This document shows, piece by piece, positions 22,650 through 34,425 of a stretch of 64,000 nucleotides of DNA. The first letter of the stretch is position 1. Each line of letters opens with the position of its first letter. Position numbers and translations under genes: made by a program. Source of the stretch: Diogma glabrata. Lineage: Eukaryota > Arthropoda > Insecta > Diptera > Cylindrotomidae. The notes under the pieces were generated by a model. It saw nothing but the letters and a program-made list of their open reading frames with translations. It did not search any database and had not been told where the DNA came from. The stretch covers positions 71,914,128 to 71,978,127 of the forward strand of contig OY856186.1 in NCBI GenBank assembly GCA_963693315.1, written 5' to 3'.

Positions 22650-23040
22650 TTATTGCATTATAAGTTTGTCAAAAAAATGTTGTCAAGTGTGTCAAAAGGA
22701 AGATTTTTATTTTTTTTTTACCCAATTTTTTGTAAAAAATAAAATTAATTATTTGTTTGACATGAATTTTCATTATTATTATTGAGAATTATGGTATTAT
22801 AAGTTTGTCAAAAAAATGTTGTCAAGTGTGTCAAAAGAAAAATTTTTGTTTATTTTTTACCCAATTTTTTGGAAAAAAATAAAATTAATTATTTATTTCA
22901 AATGAAATTTTATTATTATTATTGAGAGTTATGGCATTATAAGTTTGTCAAAAAAATATTGTCAAGTGTGTCAAAAAAAGATTTCATTTATTTTTTTAGA
23001 TAATTTTTTGGAAAAAAAAATTTAGCTGTTTGTTTACGTA
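22650..23040 (+). repeat. Three tandem ~140 bp units within family F
   Basis: AAGTTTGTCAAAAAAATxTTG followed by TCAAGTGTGTCAAAA occurs at about 22662, 22801 and 22941, giving periods of 139-140 bp. The same phrase occurs once in the 54-kb copy, and the 44-kb copy keeps only its AAGTTTGTCA start, so this is a local expansion. Confidence 0.8.
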
Positions 23041-23990
23041 AATATAATTGAACATGGAAATTTTTGAATTTTTTCTAGTTTTTGAAATATTTTTGGAATT
23101 TTGGAAAAAGTTTCAATTTTTGATTTTAAAAGAATTTTTAGATAATATTTAGAATTTTGAAAAATTTTTAATTTTTGATTTTATTATAATTTTGGAAAAA
23201 GATTCAATTTTTGATATTGTTATAATTTTTGCATATTTTTAGAGTTTTGGAAAAGGTTTGAAATTTTAAGCATTTTTGGAGTATTATTAGAACTTAGAAA
23301 AAGTTTAAATATTTGATTTTGTTCTAATTTTTGGAATATTTTTAGAATTTTGAAAAAAAAATAGAATTTTTGAATTTTATATACATTTCTAGAATTTTGA
23401 AAAAAGTTTCAATTTTTGATTTTGTAAGAATTTTTAGAATTTTGAAAAATTTTTGATTTTATTATAATTTTTTAATTTTGGAAAAAGTTTCAATTTTTGA
23501 TATTGTTATAATTTTTGCAATATTTTTACAATTTTGGAAAAGTTTGTATTTTTAAAAATTTTCGGAATGTTATTAGAATTTAGAAAAGTTTAAATATTTG
23601 ATTTTATTCTAATTTTTGGAATATTTTTAGAATTTTGAACAAAAAGTTTTTGATTTTTATATATATTTTTAGAATTTTGAAAAAAGTTTCAATTTTTGAT
23701 TTTGTAAGAATTTTTGGAATATTGTTAGAATTTTGAAAAATTTAAAATTTTTGATTTTATTATAATTTTTATAATTTTGGAAAAAGTTACAATTTTTGAT
23801 TTTGTTATAATTTATGCAATATTTTTAGACTGTTTGAAAAAAGTTTTAATCTTTGATTTTGTAATAATTTTTGAAATATTTTTAGAATTTTGGTTGAATT
23901 TTTGATTTTATTTAATTTTTACAATATTTTTGAAATTTTGAAAGAAATATGAATTTGTGATTTTGAAATATTTTCTCGAAACGCTTAATG
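23040..23990 (+). repeat. AT-rich ~56 bp minisatellite tail of family F
   Basis: Imperfect repeats of a unit like TTTTTAGAATTTTGAAAAA, then GTTTCAATTTTTGATTTTG, then TTATAATTTTTGGAATA cover about 950 bp. Related tails occupy 44560-44830 and 54590-55090. Confidence 0.8.
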
Positions 23991-23999
23991 GAGAGGTTT

Positions 24000-26730
24000 T
24001 GAGTAGTTTGCTGATTGTATAATCTTTTCACTAAATTATGTTAATTTATGATCTGTTATAATTTTCCGGCAACGTATTGATGTTTCGTCTTAGTTTTGTA
24101 ATACATATTTAAACAGAGATAAAAAATACATGTACTTTAACAAAAAGTTATGTTTGATATACATCGCTGCCCAAAACTAAAAACCATGTCCTAATAAAAG
24201 ATTTTTGCCGAAAACTATATCAAAATCCTTAACCCAGACCGAAGTCTTGATATCTTAGAGCTGTGAGATTTCAGCCCCTTCATATTTTTCTTATTGGAAT
24301 ATATGCACAACAAATTTTGTAAATACATGTTGTTCTTCTGAAAAATATCATTTTTAAGTACTTGAGAAAAATTTAGTGGATTTAGTGACACCTTCAAACT
24401 TGAACAACCACACACCAAGCTTTGGTTCAAAAATTGGAAGAAATACTGACAATTCTTATGATTGCTTCAATTCAAACCGGACTATGTATATCAAATTTGT
24501 CATATCATATTTTTTTGGATAAATTGTCATCAATCCTGTTGATACTAAACGGGCTAGCTAATATTTTTTACTAGACAAGAGGATTTGGCGTACTACATTA
24601 AACATTTAAGTTTCGGGCTCTATTGCATCGGTCTCTATTTCGGACTACCATTTACTTTGAGCCCTTAAAATGCTCAGATTCTGAGGGGGATTTGGGCTAT
24701 TATGATACAAAAATGTTTTCACATAATAGGAGATAGGTTCTCAAGCATCTGCAAGGTTTACATAGTTTTTGGATATGTACTTGAGTCCTGGAGATAAGTG
24801 AGGGTGTACACAGTTGAAAAAGTAACTGCAATATTTAAAGCAAGTCTTGCAATAGGAGCTATGCGTTGCAGGTTATTATTGAATTGTAAAGTAAATGTTG
24901 CATTAAACCTAATTTCAATGCATTTCTATAAAATTTAAAACAACTCTTGCATCATAATTTATTTCTATAGAACAGCTAGAAGTTTTAATGCACCTTGCTA
25001 CAATTTAATACATTAATGAAATTTTAAATTTCACTAGAGTATTATCCATTTTAGAAATATATAGTTAAAACCGTTTCATGTATGTTTTAGTTATCGCTTC
25101 TCAGCTGAAAGTCTATAATAATAATGATTAAGGTGGTATGTATGTTTTAATTTTTTCCGTTGTAATTTTTTTATTTTAATTTGATTAATTTACGCAGGTG
25201 CGTTGTAATCAAAGTATCTCGAAATTATGATGTAATTTGCATTAAAATGTCATACTAAAAAAAATGCTGCGCGTAATTTATTTAATGCAAATAACAGACA
25301 TTTTTAAACAACAAGCTTTTTTATTTTACTCCAAATACTCTGTTAAATATTGATGCAAAGAGCATTAGTTTAACTTTATATAGCAAGCTTTGTATTGTTT
25401 TGTAATGGAAACTTCCGTAGGACCAATATGTGTAGCAATTCGCATTACATATTCAATTTTTTTTAACTGTGTAGTATTTATACTAAAACCATGATCAATT
25501 AACTATAGCGGGACAAAAAAATTTAGGCCGATCTATACCTTTCCTCATACTATCTAATGTTTTGGGGCAGTTGGTCGACCGGCATATGAGAAATGTTTGT
25601 TTGAAAAAAACAATCTGCTTTGAAACTTGATGGTTGTTGCCAACTCCTAAGGGAATTAAATGATAAAGGGATAAGCACATATGGTAATGCCAATTATAGC
25701 CCACATATGGTAAAGCCGAAAGAATGGTCAATGTTTCTTAAACACATTTCGTTGCTTTTACCAACAGTTAAGGAATTAAAACAACTTTCTTTCTCTTTGA
25801 ATGATAACAACACCTTAACAATCTTAGATAGACTATGAAGTATCTTAATGTAACTCTTGTTAAGCGATTTACATGGACTAGTCATGTTGAGCTTAAATGT
25901 GAGTTCTGTTTCACTGCCCTCCTTTTAGAAGCAATTAGGGTCTGACTCCAAAAATAATATACTCGATGTGAAAATTAGGTGTCAGATCCATTGTAGCGTA
26001 TGGATCCATTTAATGGTTTTCGAAAACTTTTGTTGGAACTGGAGATTAAAAAAACTGTAGACTTGCTTACTTATACATACTATACATAGTAAAGATGATT
26101 TCAGGGCAACGCTGTAGCGACGGACTATTTTCAATTTTTACTCTAAAATAATAGTATTCATATTCAAAGAAATTCGCTAATAATTTATTAATTTATTTTT
26201 CTTCAATTGTAATAAGCGTAGGGACATTTGTTTGTACTACTGTGCAATTAAACATTTTTTTTGTTGACGGTTTAGTTACGTCACTCAATGTCAATTGATA
26301 ATGCATGTTTTACATAAATGATTGTTTAATTTGTATCTGATTGTTTTGAAATGTTGTCTGTATTGGAGAGAACTGCTTACTTAAAATCTATGTGCGATGA
26401 TAAAGATACTGGAGAGGGAAACAGAAAACTTAAGCTGTCTGTATATAAGCGATCAAATTGTTTTGATCGGCGATTAGTATATAAATTTAAATCGAATTGA
26501 TAATTAGGTATATTTTAAATCAAAGAGATATGTTGTCATTATGCTACAAATAATTCAATGTTTTTTTAATTAATGTAAATAAAAAGTTCACGTATATTAA
26601 AACCAAAACAAATTTTTATTAGTTAAATGGTGTAAAATAAAATTCAATGTGGTTTAATTTGTATATTGAGTTTGATTTCAATTATTTGTTTTCAATGCAA
26701 TGAGTTTTGGTGAAATGATAATGGAAACAA
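24000..26730. other. AT-rich stretch, largely unassigned
   Basis: No gene or element is recognised. About 25027-25140 is a copy of the sequence at 60806-60925 (an AGAAATATATAGTTAAAA(C/T)CG core). Short overlapping frames at 25495-25885 on both strands match nothing I know and have no sign of conservation. Confidence 0.4.
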
Positions 26731-26857
26731 TGAGTACAATTTCGGATTGGTTTTTGTGAACAATTAAGCTTAAGTACATATTGGAAATCACTTGAATTTT
26801 GCAATTCGAAATAACTTTTCATTTTCTCTAAAATTCCTTTAGAAAAAATTTTGTTGT

Positions 26858-26951
26858 GTTTCGTGTCAGGATTCGAACTACATTCATCAGAGACACATTG
26901 TTCAAATCCCGTGTGTCTTACACAACTTAGCCAAAGCGGCGATGACGAAAC
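26858..26951 (-). other. tRNA-like module 1 of the 26-kb array
   Basis: On the minus strand the module starts GTTTCGT and ends ACGAAAC, a 7-bp closing stem like an acceptor stem. TTGGCTAAGTTG fits an A box, GTTCGAATCC fits a B box, and GACACA/TGTGTC forms the middle arm with a 14-base loop. The oversize loop and poor T stem exclude a normal tRNA. Confidence 0.65.
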
Positions 26952-27407
26952 ATATTTTAATTTTGATGTTCAGATAATTTCTAAATTGAAACTTCATCAT
27001 TTTTCATATTTACTTAAGTTGAATTTTTCATCTATGATTACATATTGAAAATTGTATTTCTTTGGTATTTTTTGTATTAAATTTCTAGATATTACGATGT
27101 GTGAATTCATAGGATGAGAGAATATTTCGTCAACATCTAAGTCAACCTTCTAATCAACATCCTAAAGTCACGAGTGTAAAGTCATTATTGATTGTTGCCA
27201 ATCAATGTGAAACTTAATATCTGACGTAAAGTCAATATGTTGTTATATTTTTGGTTAGGAAATATAGACAACATTAGGGGAATTTTTAATTTCGGATTGG
27301 TTTTTGTGAACAATTAAGCTTAAGTACATATTGGAAATCACTTGAATTTTGCAATTCGAAATAACTTTTCATTTTCTCTAAAATTCCTTTAGAAAAAATT
27401 TTGTTGT

Positions 27408-27501
27408 GTTTCGTGTCAGGATTCGAACTACATTCATCAGAGACACATTGTTCAAATCCCGTGTGTCTTACACAACTTAGCCAAAGCGGCGATGACGAAA
27501 C
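27408..27501 (-). other. tRNA-like module 2 of the 26-kb array
   Basis: Identical by eye to module 1 and displaced by exactly 550 bp. Confidence 0.65.
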
Positions 27502-27889
27502 ATATTTTAATTTTGATGTTCAGATAATTTCTAAATTGAAACTTCATCATTTTTCATATTTACTTAAGTTGAATTTTTCATCTATGATTACATATTGAAA
27601 ATTGTATTTCTTTGGTATTTTGTGTATTAAATTTCTAGATATTACGATGTGTGAATTCATAGGATGCGAGAATATTTCGTCAACATCTAAGTCAACATTC
27701 TAATCAACATCCTAAGTCACGAGTGTAAAGTCATTATTGATTGTTGCCAATCAATGCGAAACTTAATATCTGACGTAAAGTCAATATGTTGTTATATTTT
27801 TGGTTAGAAATGATATGAAAAATGATGAATTATATGGAAAATGATGAAGTTTCAATTTAGAAATTATCTGAACATCAAAATTAAAATAT

Positions 27890-27983
27890 GTTTCGTCATC
27901 GCCGCTTTGGCTAAGTTGTGTAAGACACACGGGATTTGAACAATGTGTCTCTGATGAATGTAGTTCGAATCCTGACACGAAAC
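27890..27983 (+). other. tRNA-like module 3 of the 26-kb array
   Basis: This is the first module of the inverted half. Its unit is rearranged next to the inversion point, where the usual flank TACTTAAGTTG is replaced by ATTATATGGAAAATG. Confidence 0.65.
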
Positions 27984-28438
27984 ACAACAAAATTTTTTCT
28001 AAAGGAATTTTAGAGAAAATGAAAAGTTATTTCGAATTGCAAAATTCAAGTGATTTCCAATATGTACTTAAGCTTAATTGTTCACAAAAACCAATCCGAA
28101 ATTAAAAATTCCCCTAATGTTATCTATATTTCCTAACCAAAAATATAACAACATATTGACTTTACGTCAGATATTAAGTTTCGCATTGATTGGCAACAAT
28201 CAATAATGACTTTACACTCGTGACTTAGGATGTTGATTAGAATATTGACTTAGATGTTGACGAAATATTCTCTCATCCTATGAATTCACACATCGTAATA
28301 TCTAGAAATTTAATACAAAAAATACCAAAGAAATACAATTTTCAATATGTAATCATAGATGAAAAATTCAACTTAAGTAAATATGAAAAATGATGAAGTT
28401 TCAATTTAGAAATTATCTGAACATCAAAATTAAAATAT

Positions 28439-28532
28439 GTTTCGTCATCGCCGCTTTGGTTAAGTTGTGTAAGACACACGGGATTTGAACAATGTGTCTC
28501 TGATGAATGTAGTTCGAATCCTGACACGAAAC
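28439..28532 (+). other. tRNA-like module 4 of the 26-kb array
   Basis: Same as module 1 except for GGTTAAGTTG instead of GGCTAAGTTG in the A box. Confidence 0.65.
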
Positions 28533-28987
28533 ACAACAAAATTTTTTCTAAAGGAATTTTAGAGAAAATGAAAAGTTATTTCGAATTGCAAAATTCAAGT
28601 GATTTCCAATATGTACTTAAGCTTAATTGTTCACAAAAACCAATCCGAAATTAAAAATTCCCCTAATGTTGTCTATATTTCCTAACCAAAAATATAACAA
28701 CATATTGACTTTACGTCAGATATTAAGTTTCGCATTGATTGGCAACAATCAATAATGACTTTACACTCGTGACTTAGGATGTTGATTAGAATATTGACTT
28801 AGATGTTGACGAAATATTCTCTCATCCTATGAATTCACACATCGTAATATCTAGAAATTTAATACACAAAATACCAAAGAAATACAATTTTCAATATGTA
28901 ATCATAGATGAAAAATTCAACTTAAGTAAATATGAAAAATGATGAAGTTTCAATTTAGAAATTATCTGAACATCAAAATTAAAATAT

Positions 28988-29081
28988 GTTTCGTCATCGC
29001 CGCTTTGGCTAAGTTGTGTAAGACACACGGGATTTGAACAATGTGTCTCTGATGAATGTAGTTCGAATCCTGACACGAAAC
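28988..29081 (+). other. tRNA-like module 5 of the 26-kb array
   Basis: Same sequence as module 1, displaced by 549 bp from module 4. Confidence 0.65.
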
Positions 29082-29440
29082 ACAACAAAATTTTTTCTAA
29101 AGGAATTTTAGAGAAAATGAAAAGTTATTTCGAATTGCAAAATTCAAGTGATTTCCAATATGTCCTTAAGCTTAATTGTTCACAAAAACCAATCCGAAAT
29201 TAAAAATTCCCCTAATGTTGTCTATATTTCCTAACCAAAAATATAACAACATATTGACTTTACGTCAGATATTAAGTTTCGCATTGATTGGCAACAATCA
29301 ATAATGACTTTACACTCGTGACTTAGGATGTTGATTAGAATGTTGACTTAGATGTTGACGAAATATTCTCTCATCCTATGAATTCACACATCGTAATATC
29401 TAGAAATTTAATACAAAAAATACCAAAGAAATGAGTACAA

Positions 29441-30030
29441 TGTTACGGTGATCGTTTCATTATTGCATGTTTAGAGATTTATAAATTTAACGTAAATCAA
29501 CAAACGACCAGGGAGTCAATAATGTTGCTAAAGCTCCGGAATACAAAATGAATATTGTGAAACGCAACATTAAGCATTTTTTTTAATGACATCACAGTTT
29601 ATTTTTTTATTGAAGCATCAAGCGATGATTCAAAAGAGTATGGGTTATTGGATGATTTGGATACGCTGTATGATTATATGTATGATTGTTATGCTGCGTT
29701 AGCTCTCATGCCGATACTTTTTACAAATCTCAATGGAGGACGATATAGATTATTCGAATTGGCCGATTTTTGCAATACAAGTACTGGTTTTGGAAGAAGA
29801 CAACATTCAAGATAAATTAATGTAAGCCTTTTTGTATTTTTCATTTATATAGTTTTTGTTGATTTATTTTTGTACTGCTAAATTATTTTCTCAACTGCTA
29901 AATTATTTTTGTACTGCTAAATTAATAGTTTCTTTACATTATTCTGTGATTCATGAATAAGAGATTTCCAAGTGTATAATTCGTAGTAGTAGGGAAAAGA
30001 CATGGAGGTTAAATCTGAAATGAAAACTAG
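29441..30030. other. Unassigned stretch with a short tandem repeat
   Basis: Three copies of an ACTGCTAAATTATTT-like unit lie at about 29874-29925. A readable stretch at 29610-29820 (LLDDLDTLYDYMYDCY in one frame) is open for about 65 codons but matches no family I recognise. Confidence 0.35.
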
Positions 30031-30059
30031 TTGGTAAAAACCGAATTTATCTTGAGTGG

Positions 30060-30350
30060 GCTTTGTGAAGGGTTTCGTAGGAGAACATCACACCGTTTAG
30101 ATGTTACAAGTATCAAAATTTTGGCCATATGGCAAATAAATATGCGCAAGCTATTTCAACGTGTGGCCATTGCTCTCAAACAGGACACAGATTTGTTGAT
30201 GGTCCAAACAGAACACTATCTCCGGAGTGTGCATCATTTAAGCCAAAGAGCAAACCACACGCTCATACTGGATGAAGAAGCACCTGCAGCAGCTACAAAA
30301 ACAAAATCAATCGCATGAAACATAGAAACCAAAATGAGTAGACGCCCAAA
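30060..30350 (+). pseudogene. Zinc-knuckle Gag-like ORF1 relic of a non-LTR element
   Basis: In shifting frames this reads GHMANKYAQ, CGHCSQTGHRFVDGPN, then SPECASFKPKSKPHAHTG. That is the tandem CCHC zinc-knuckle region of ORF1 (Gag-like) proteins of I/LOA/R1/Jockey-type elements, which bind element RNA. Several Cys positions are lost (for example the terminal Cys of the CGHC knuckle is Gly). The open frame recorded at 30031-30318 runs in a different phase and is not the real one. Confidence 0.6.
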
Positions 30351-30369
30351 TATATAAAAAAATGCTAGT

Positions 30370-30580
30370 CTGAAACTCTTCAACGACTGCCTCAGATTTG
30401 GTGTATTTCCAAAAGAGTGAACAATTGGTCGAGTTATTATAATTCCAAAAGCTGGTGATAAAGATCTTTCAGATCCTTAATCATACCGTCCAAGCCACTC
30501 GTACTAGGACAAATTGTTGAAAAAGTTATAAATATCAGGCTACAAAAATGCATCGATGTAAAAGGTGGGCTGTCCAAAAG
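30370..30580 (+). pseudogene. Non-LTR reverse transcriptase N-terminal fragment
   Basis: Frames here read LKLFNDCLRFGVFPKEWTIG, then RVIIIPKAGDKDLSDP, then SYRPS-like and LGQIVEKVINIRLQKC. These are the first RT blocks of the Jockey/R1/LOA group (F-P-x-x-W-K-x-A, the IPKPGKD block, then the YRPISLL block). The remaining RT blocks are not visible. It precedes the endonuclease relic, the reverse of the order in an intact ORF2, so the locus has been rearranged or holds two copies. Confidence 0.6.
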
Positions 30581-30639
30581 CAGTATGGATGAAACTGAAG
30601 TTCGAGCAGAAAAATTTACACCACTACAACTCTGTCTCT

Positions 30640-31720
30640 AGAAGAAACAATGACGAACATTGCTTGTCTTCATCAGTATCCAGAATTCAAACATCCAAGA
30701 AATGACCCTTTCGCACTTTACCGATTCACACTGTGTCTGTGTAGAGGTCAGATATCTAGGTGAAACATTTCACGTTGTGAATGTCTACTGCCAGTTTTGT
30801 GAACCTATAACGAAGATCATTCGATTAAGCTTGATTCTGTATTAAACAAGTTAAAAGGTCTCATTCTAGGTGACTTCAACGCTCGTTCAGTTATGTAGTT
30901 CGATCGTTGATAGCAAAGGTCACAAGTTAGAAGATAGCAGAGGTCAGAAGTTAGAAGACTTCATCTCACGATGGGCTGTTTTTGTGGCAAATATGATTGG
31001 AAACCTAAGTACGTTTGCATACCATAGTGAATTTTCTGTAAACGTTACCATTAAGTCAAAAAATATGGTAAAGCGTATTAAAATCTAGAAAATTTATTAG
31101 GGCTGGATTTTCAGTGACCATCGTGCTATATCTTTGCAGATATTGGGCGAACAGAACTGCTATGTTACCAACTGGGAATTACTTGCTCTTAATCTGCAAC
31201 TTAGCGCGTGCAAACACAAGCCGAAGAGATTAACTGTTCTGTGGACTGCAAATCCAGTTATGTCCTCCTTTACGGATGTCATTCAAAAAGCTTATGAAGA
31301 AGCCATACCACAAAAATATAAATGCATGCACACAAATGGGGAAACCTGGTGAACTACTGATCTAAATCATCTCAAAAGTGAGGTAAGCCGGTTTAGAAGG
31401 AAATACCATAAAGAAAGTGATTCAAATCTGAGGCTGCAAACGCATGGTGCATATTGTAACCTTCGTATCACTTATACACAGAATGTTAAAACAATTAGAG
31501 ATGAAAGCTTCAGGAAACATGTAATGGAAGTAGGCAACAAGAATCCATGGGGCTTTATATACAAATATCAGACAGGGAAGCTTGCACAACGTCCCTTCGA
31601 AATGATACAAAATGCACTCATGAGTCATGAAGCACCTCAAGCTTGTTACTCGACACCTTGCTACCAGATGATACAAAGGATTCTCTCGAGCACACAGACA
31701 TCAGAAGGGTAGCTCTACTA
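30640..31720 (+). pseudogene. Non-LTR endonuclease and linker relic
   Basis: The run begins with a strand-like VEVRYLGETFHVVNVYCQF segment, followed by LKGLILGDFNARS near 30855-30890; GDFNA is the conserved block of APE-type endonucleases in non-LTR elements. Downstream, in changing frames, are a TFAYHSEFSVNVTI block, a VIQKAYEEAIPQKYKC block and a linker ending about 31710. Retained GDFN residues show descent but frameshifts rule out function. The endonuclease N-terminus with its catalytic Glu is missing. Confidence 0.65.
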
Positions 31721-31724
31721 ATTT

Positions 31725-32125
31725 ATTACTCTTGTGATGACTGGAATTTCAATTGGTTCAATTGTAAGGATTCTGTTGTAAGGAAAATGTTAACGTGTAG
31801 TTGTCCCTATCTTGGTGAAACTGTTTGCAAATATTTTTTCTTTGTTTGAATAATAAACTGCCAACTTCGAGATGAGTTTGTCAGTACTTCAATTTTGTTT
31901 CAGTGCACGTCTAATAGATTCAAATAAAACTTGCAAATGTTTTGAAGGTTCCAGATCACCCAAAAATCAATCCAGTGTCATACTCTATATTCAGTAGATA
32001 GCCTAGAATAACCAAAATCAAATAAAAATGTGCATGTCAAACTTACAAATTTCTGGTCAGTCATAAATCGTGTTTTATATGTGATGGATTGTAAAAAAAA
32101 AATATACTGTCTTCGAAAGTCCCAG
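31725..32125. other. Unassigned AT-rich stretch
   Basis: Short frames are present without recognisable content. Confidence 0.35.
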
Positions 32126-32129
32126 TTCT

Positions 32130-32345
32130 TCGCCAATAGGCTTTCACGATTATTTTAATAGAGTGGCCAAATTATGTCCGTCTACGTCTTTACTGATGAA
32201 TTTGCCCCTCAAACTTTTAAAGAAAATGTCAATCGTCATCTAAAACAATTAATATAGTTATTCCTTCCATTTTCCCAACCTTCTTCTTTTCTAGTTGACA
32301 TGGTATCTTCGGATATTCAAAGAGTCTAAATAATGAATATTTCAT
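32130..32345 (+). pseudogene. C-terminal fragment of a BS/Jockey-like ORF2
   Basis: Frames read SQFFANRLSR, FAPQTFKENVNRHLKQ and VDMVSSDIQRV. The first two match the C-terminal FFPRTxRLWN to FKxxVNRHL region of BS/Jockey-type elements. The DMVSSDI stretch also occurs at the end of the minus-strand LINE at 36520-37190, so both come from one family. Confidence 0.55.
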
Positions 32346-32799
32346 ATTTAGTGTGCTAAACATGTCTAACTAATTAATAAAAAAAAAATCAGAGATTTGG
32401 TTTTATATAAAAAATAGCCTAAATGAAAATATGTTATTTTCAACATCACAATACTTCGGCCAATTTGACTCGTGCTCCACATCTAATGAATTGTAGCCTA
32501 CATTACATCCAATACTGCATTTAGGAGGAGAAAAAGTGCAAGTGCTGTTCCAGTACACAATGCTTCTGCCAAACCAATTATGTGCCAGATATAAATGAAC
32601 TCAACCATTTTATTTTATTAATGACTAAAAGATTGTTCAACCCATTATTATTTTTAAGTGGTAAAACTTGCCAATTCTGATCAACGTCTAATGGAGGTTG
32701 TTGTTTTAATTTTTCAAATTTATTAAGTAATTAAGAAAGTAAAGTCTCGCAATTCCAAACTTATTTTCTGAAAACTTTAACCAGATCACATATTTCAAC

Positions 32800-32940
32800 A
32801 GTCAAGCCAAACTAAAATGAGGTTGCCAATAATAATATACAATTTTCATCAATGATTAAATCCCACACATAGAGCTATAAAAAGACTCGTTTGTTCGGCA
32901 AACAATAAAGTCCCATCATCTAAGAAAATTCTACAGCTGA
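32800..32940 (+). repeat. Divergent partial copy of the 0.67-kb repeat
   Basis: AAACTAAAATGAGGTTGCCAATA and the later CCCATCATCTAAG align in order with the copy at 18936-19080 (AAACTAAAATGGG and GCCATCATCAAGG). Identity is low. Confidence 0.4.
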
Positions 32941-32944
32941 TATA

Positions 32945-34425
32945 GCTACAGATTGATATAGCTGAATAGAGTAAAATAATAAAATAGCTTACACAAAATG
33001 AAAATCTCACTTAATTAAAAAATATCCACAGTCGATTCGAAAATATCGTACCACAGAATTTGTTTACGTGAATGAGTAATAAACTATATTAAATGATAAT
33101 AAAAATAAAATGTGTTCTTCAATCGCCAAAAAATGTTCACTTTTTATTGTAGTTTGTGCAAATGTCAAGATTAAGATTTAAATGTTACGATACTGATTTA
33201 TCAGAAATGAAATAAAAATTGAGTTCGTTGTCTATGTTTCGTTTAAGTCTTTCGTTAATATCGGAATATTTTCAACATATTTTCTAGAGTTTTGTCTGAA
33301 ACAAAAACCAATTTAAAGTCGCACTCGCTCTATCTAGTATAATAAACATTTGCAGGATGGAAATAGGATTATAGAAACAACGTTGTGAGCGTCGACAGTC
33401 AACACATTTTAAAAATTATAACGAAATCTTTAATATAATATTTGTAAGAAATTGTGCTTAATCCAAAATAAATAAAATTTACATTTTACATTTAAATTAA
33501 GTTCCATTAATTTATTTATATCCTTTACTTTGCCGTTTGTTTTAACTTAAAACTTTAAGTGTTTCGATTCGACATAAGAACCCAAACAAGTTTGTGCTAA
33601 ATAAAATGAAAGTTTATTTTGAAGACAAAAACTGACAGAATTTGTTGATATGCAGAAATTCCTTTAAGGTTATCAAAGATAACGTTAATGGAATTAATGA
33701 CACTATATAGAGTCAGACTAACATATAAATATTGTTGTTTTAAAAAATATTTAATGTTTTTACCAAGTCTTATGGATAATGTGACAACGTAGGAATGTGT
33801 TGTTATATTTACTCTACAACAACATTTAGTGAATTCTTAAAATATTTGTTGGATATTTCAGATAGATGAACTGCGAGTATCTAACTGATGTTTGCTAGAA
33901 GCAATTAAATTTATAATCTGTTTATTTATGAATTAAACAAACTAACGTCAGAGGAATACTTCACGCTAAAAACCAAAAAGATTGCATGAAATACACTAAA
34001 ACTCTAGCCAACAAAGGCAAAACTCCGTTAATGTGAAGACAATATGGCTTATAAAACCAATGACGAAAATATTATTTTATTTATGTTTTTATTTTTTTAT
34101 TTATTTTATTTATTCTCAAAATAAGAGTAATTTATTTTCAAAATATTCTCAAGAAAATATAAGAAAATCTGACTAGCCTGTGGATTGATTGTCCCTTGAA
34201 GGGTAGTCAGAATTCAGATTTTCCAAATAGGAAAATATTTAATATAATAAAAACATATAAGCATTTAGCGATATATACACAAATATAAGTAACACATATA
34301 TAACAAAACCAAGAAAAAAAATAAATTATTATTCAAATCAATATAAAACTATAGTCAAAAAATAATTTATATATTCTTAAAATATTCGCTCACATTGTAT
34401 TTGAACTTGACTAAGGTTTCGGATT
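32945..34425. other. AT-rich stretch without recognisable features
   Basis: No frame or repeat structure stands out. T-rich sequence at 34076-34130 may be the 3' tail of the minus-strand LINE that follows. Confidence 0.4.

Larger units (their letters stand above)
21408..23990 (+). repeat. Unnamed dispersed repeat (family F), copy 1, interrupted by a LINE fragment
   Basis: The copy starts with a small hairpin (ACTTCGGTC, 5-base loop, GACCTAAGT) and a GCATTC..GAGCCAAAAGTGAAATTCT phrase. It continues with a body holding repeated TTGTCAAG-TGTGTCAAAA motifs and ends in a long AT-rich minisatellite finishing near an ATTTTCTCGAAACG phrase. Two more copies lie at 44123-44850 and 54233-55100. A minus-strand LINE end (21648-22497) replaces about 45 bp of the body. 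No protein is encoded in the shared part. Confidence 0.75.
26740..29431. mobile_element. Fold-back array of five ~550 bp units with tRNA-like modules
   Basis: Two units in direct orientation (26740-27290 and 27291 to about 27815) meet three in inverted orientation (to 29431), making a 2.7-kb palindrome of tandem units with a period of 549-550 bp. The ends are weak inverted repeats (TTTCGGATTGGT and, inverted, TTTCTTTGGTAT). TGAGTACAA flanks both sides exactly (26731-26739 and 29432-29440), and the match can be stretched to 12 bp. A 9-bp duplication and internally repetitive inverted arms recall Drosophila FB elements and MULEs, but no transposase is present. Units are almost identical to each other, so amplification is recent. 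Each holds one tRNA-like module. Confidence 0.8.

Noticed and set aside
25495..25885. A possible host exon suggested by overlapping frames of 63-78 codons on both strands.
   Set aside because: No recognisable domain, and clean splice-site pairs were not found; overlapping open frames on both strands are expected by chance at this length.
16291..29081. Functional tRNA genes at the tRNA-like modules.
   Set aside because: The loops in the anticodon position are 10-14 bases long and the T stem of the 26-kb module does not pair, so no normal tRNA fold is possible.
26851..29088. Five near-identical 65-69 codon frames starting MLCFVSGFELHSSETHC, which might suggest a conserved small-protein family.
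   Set aside because: They arise because the repeat units are nearly identical. The frame runs through the tRNA-like module on the strand opposite to its A/B boxes, one unit differs only at the inversion point, and there is no sign of codon-level constraint.
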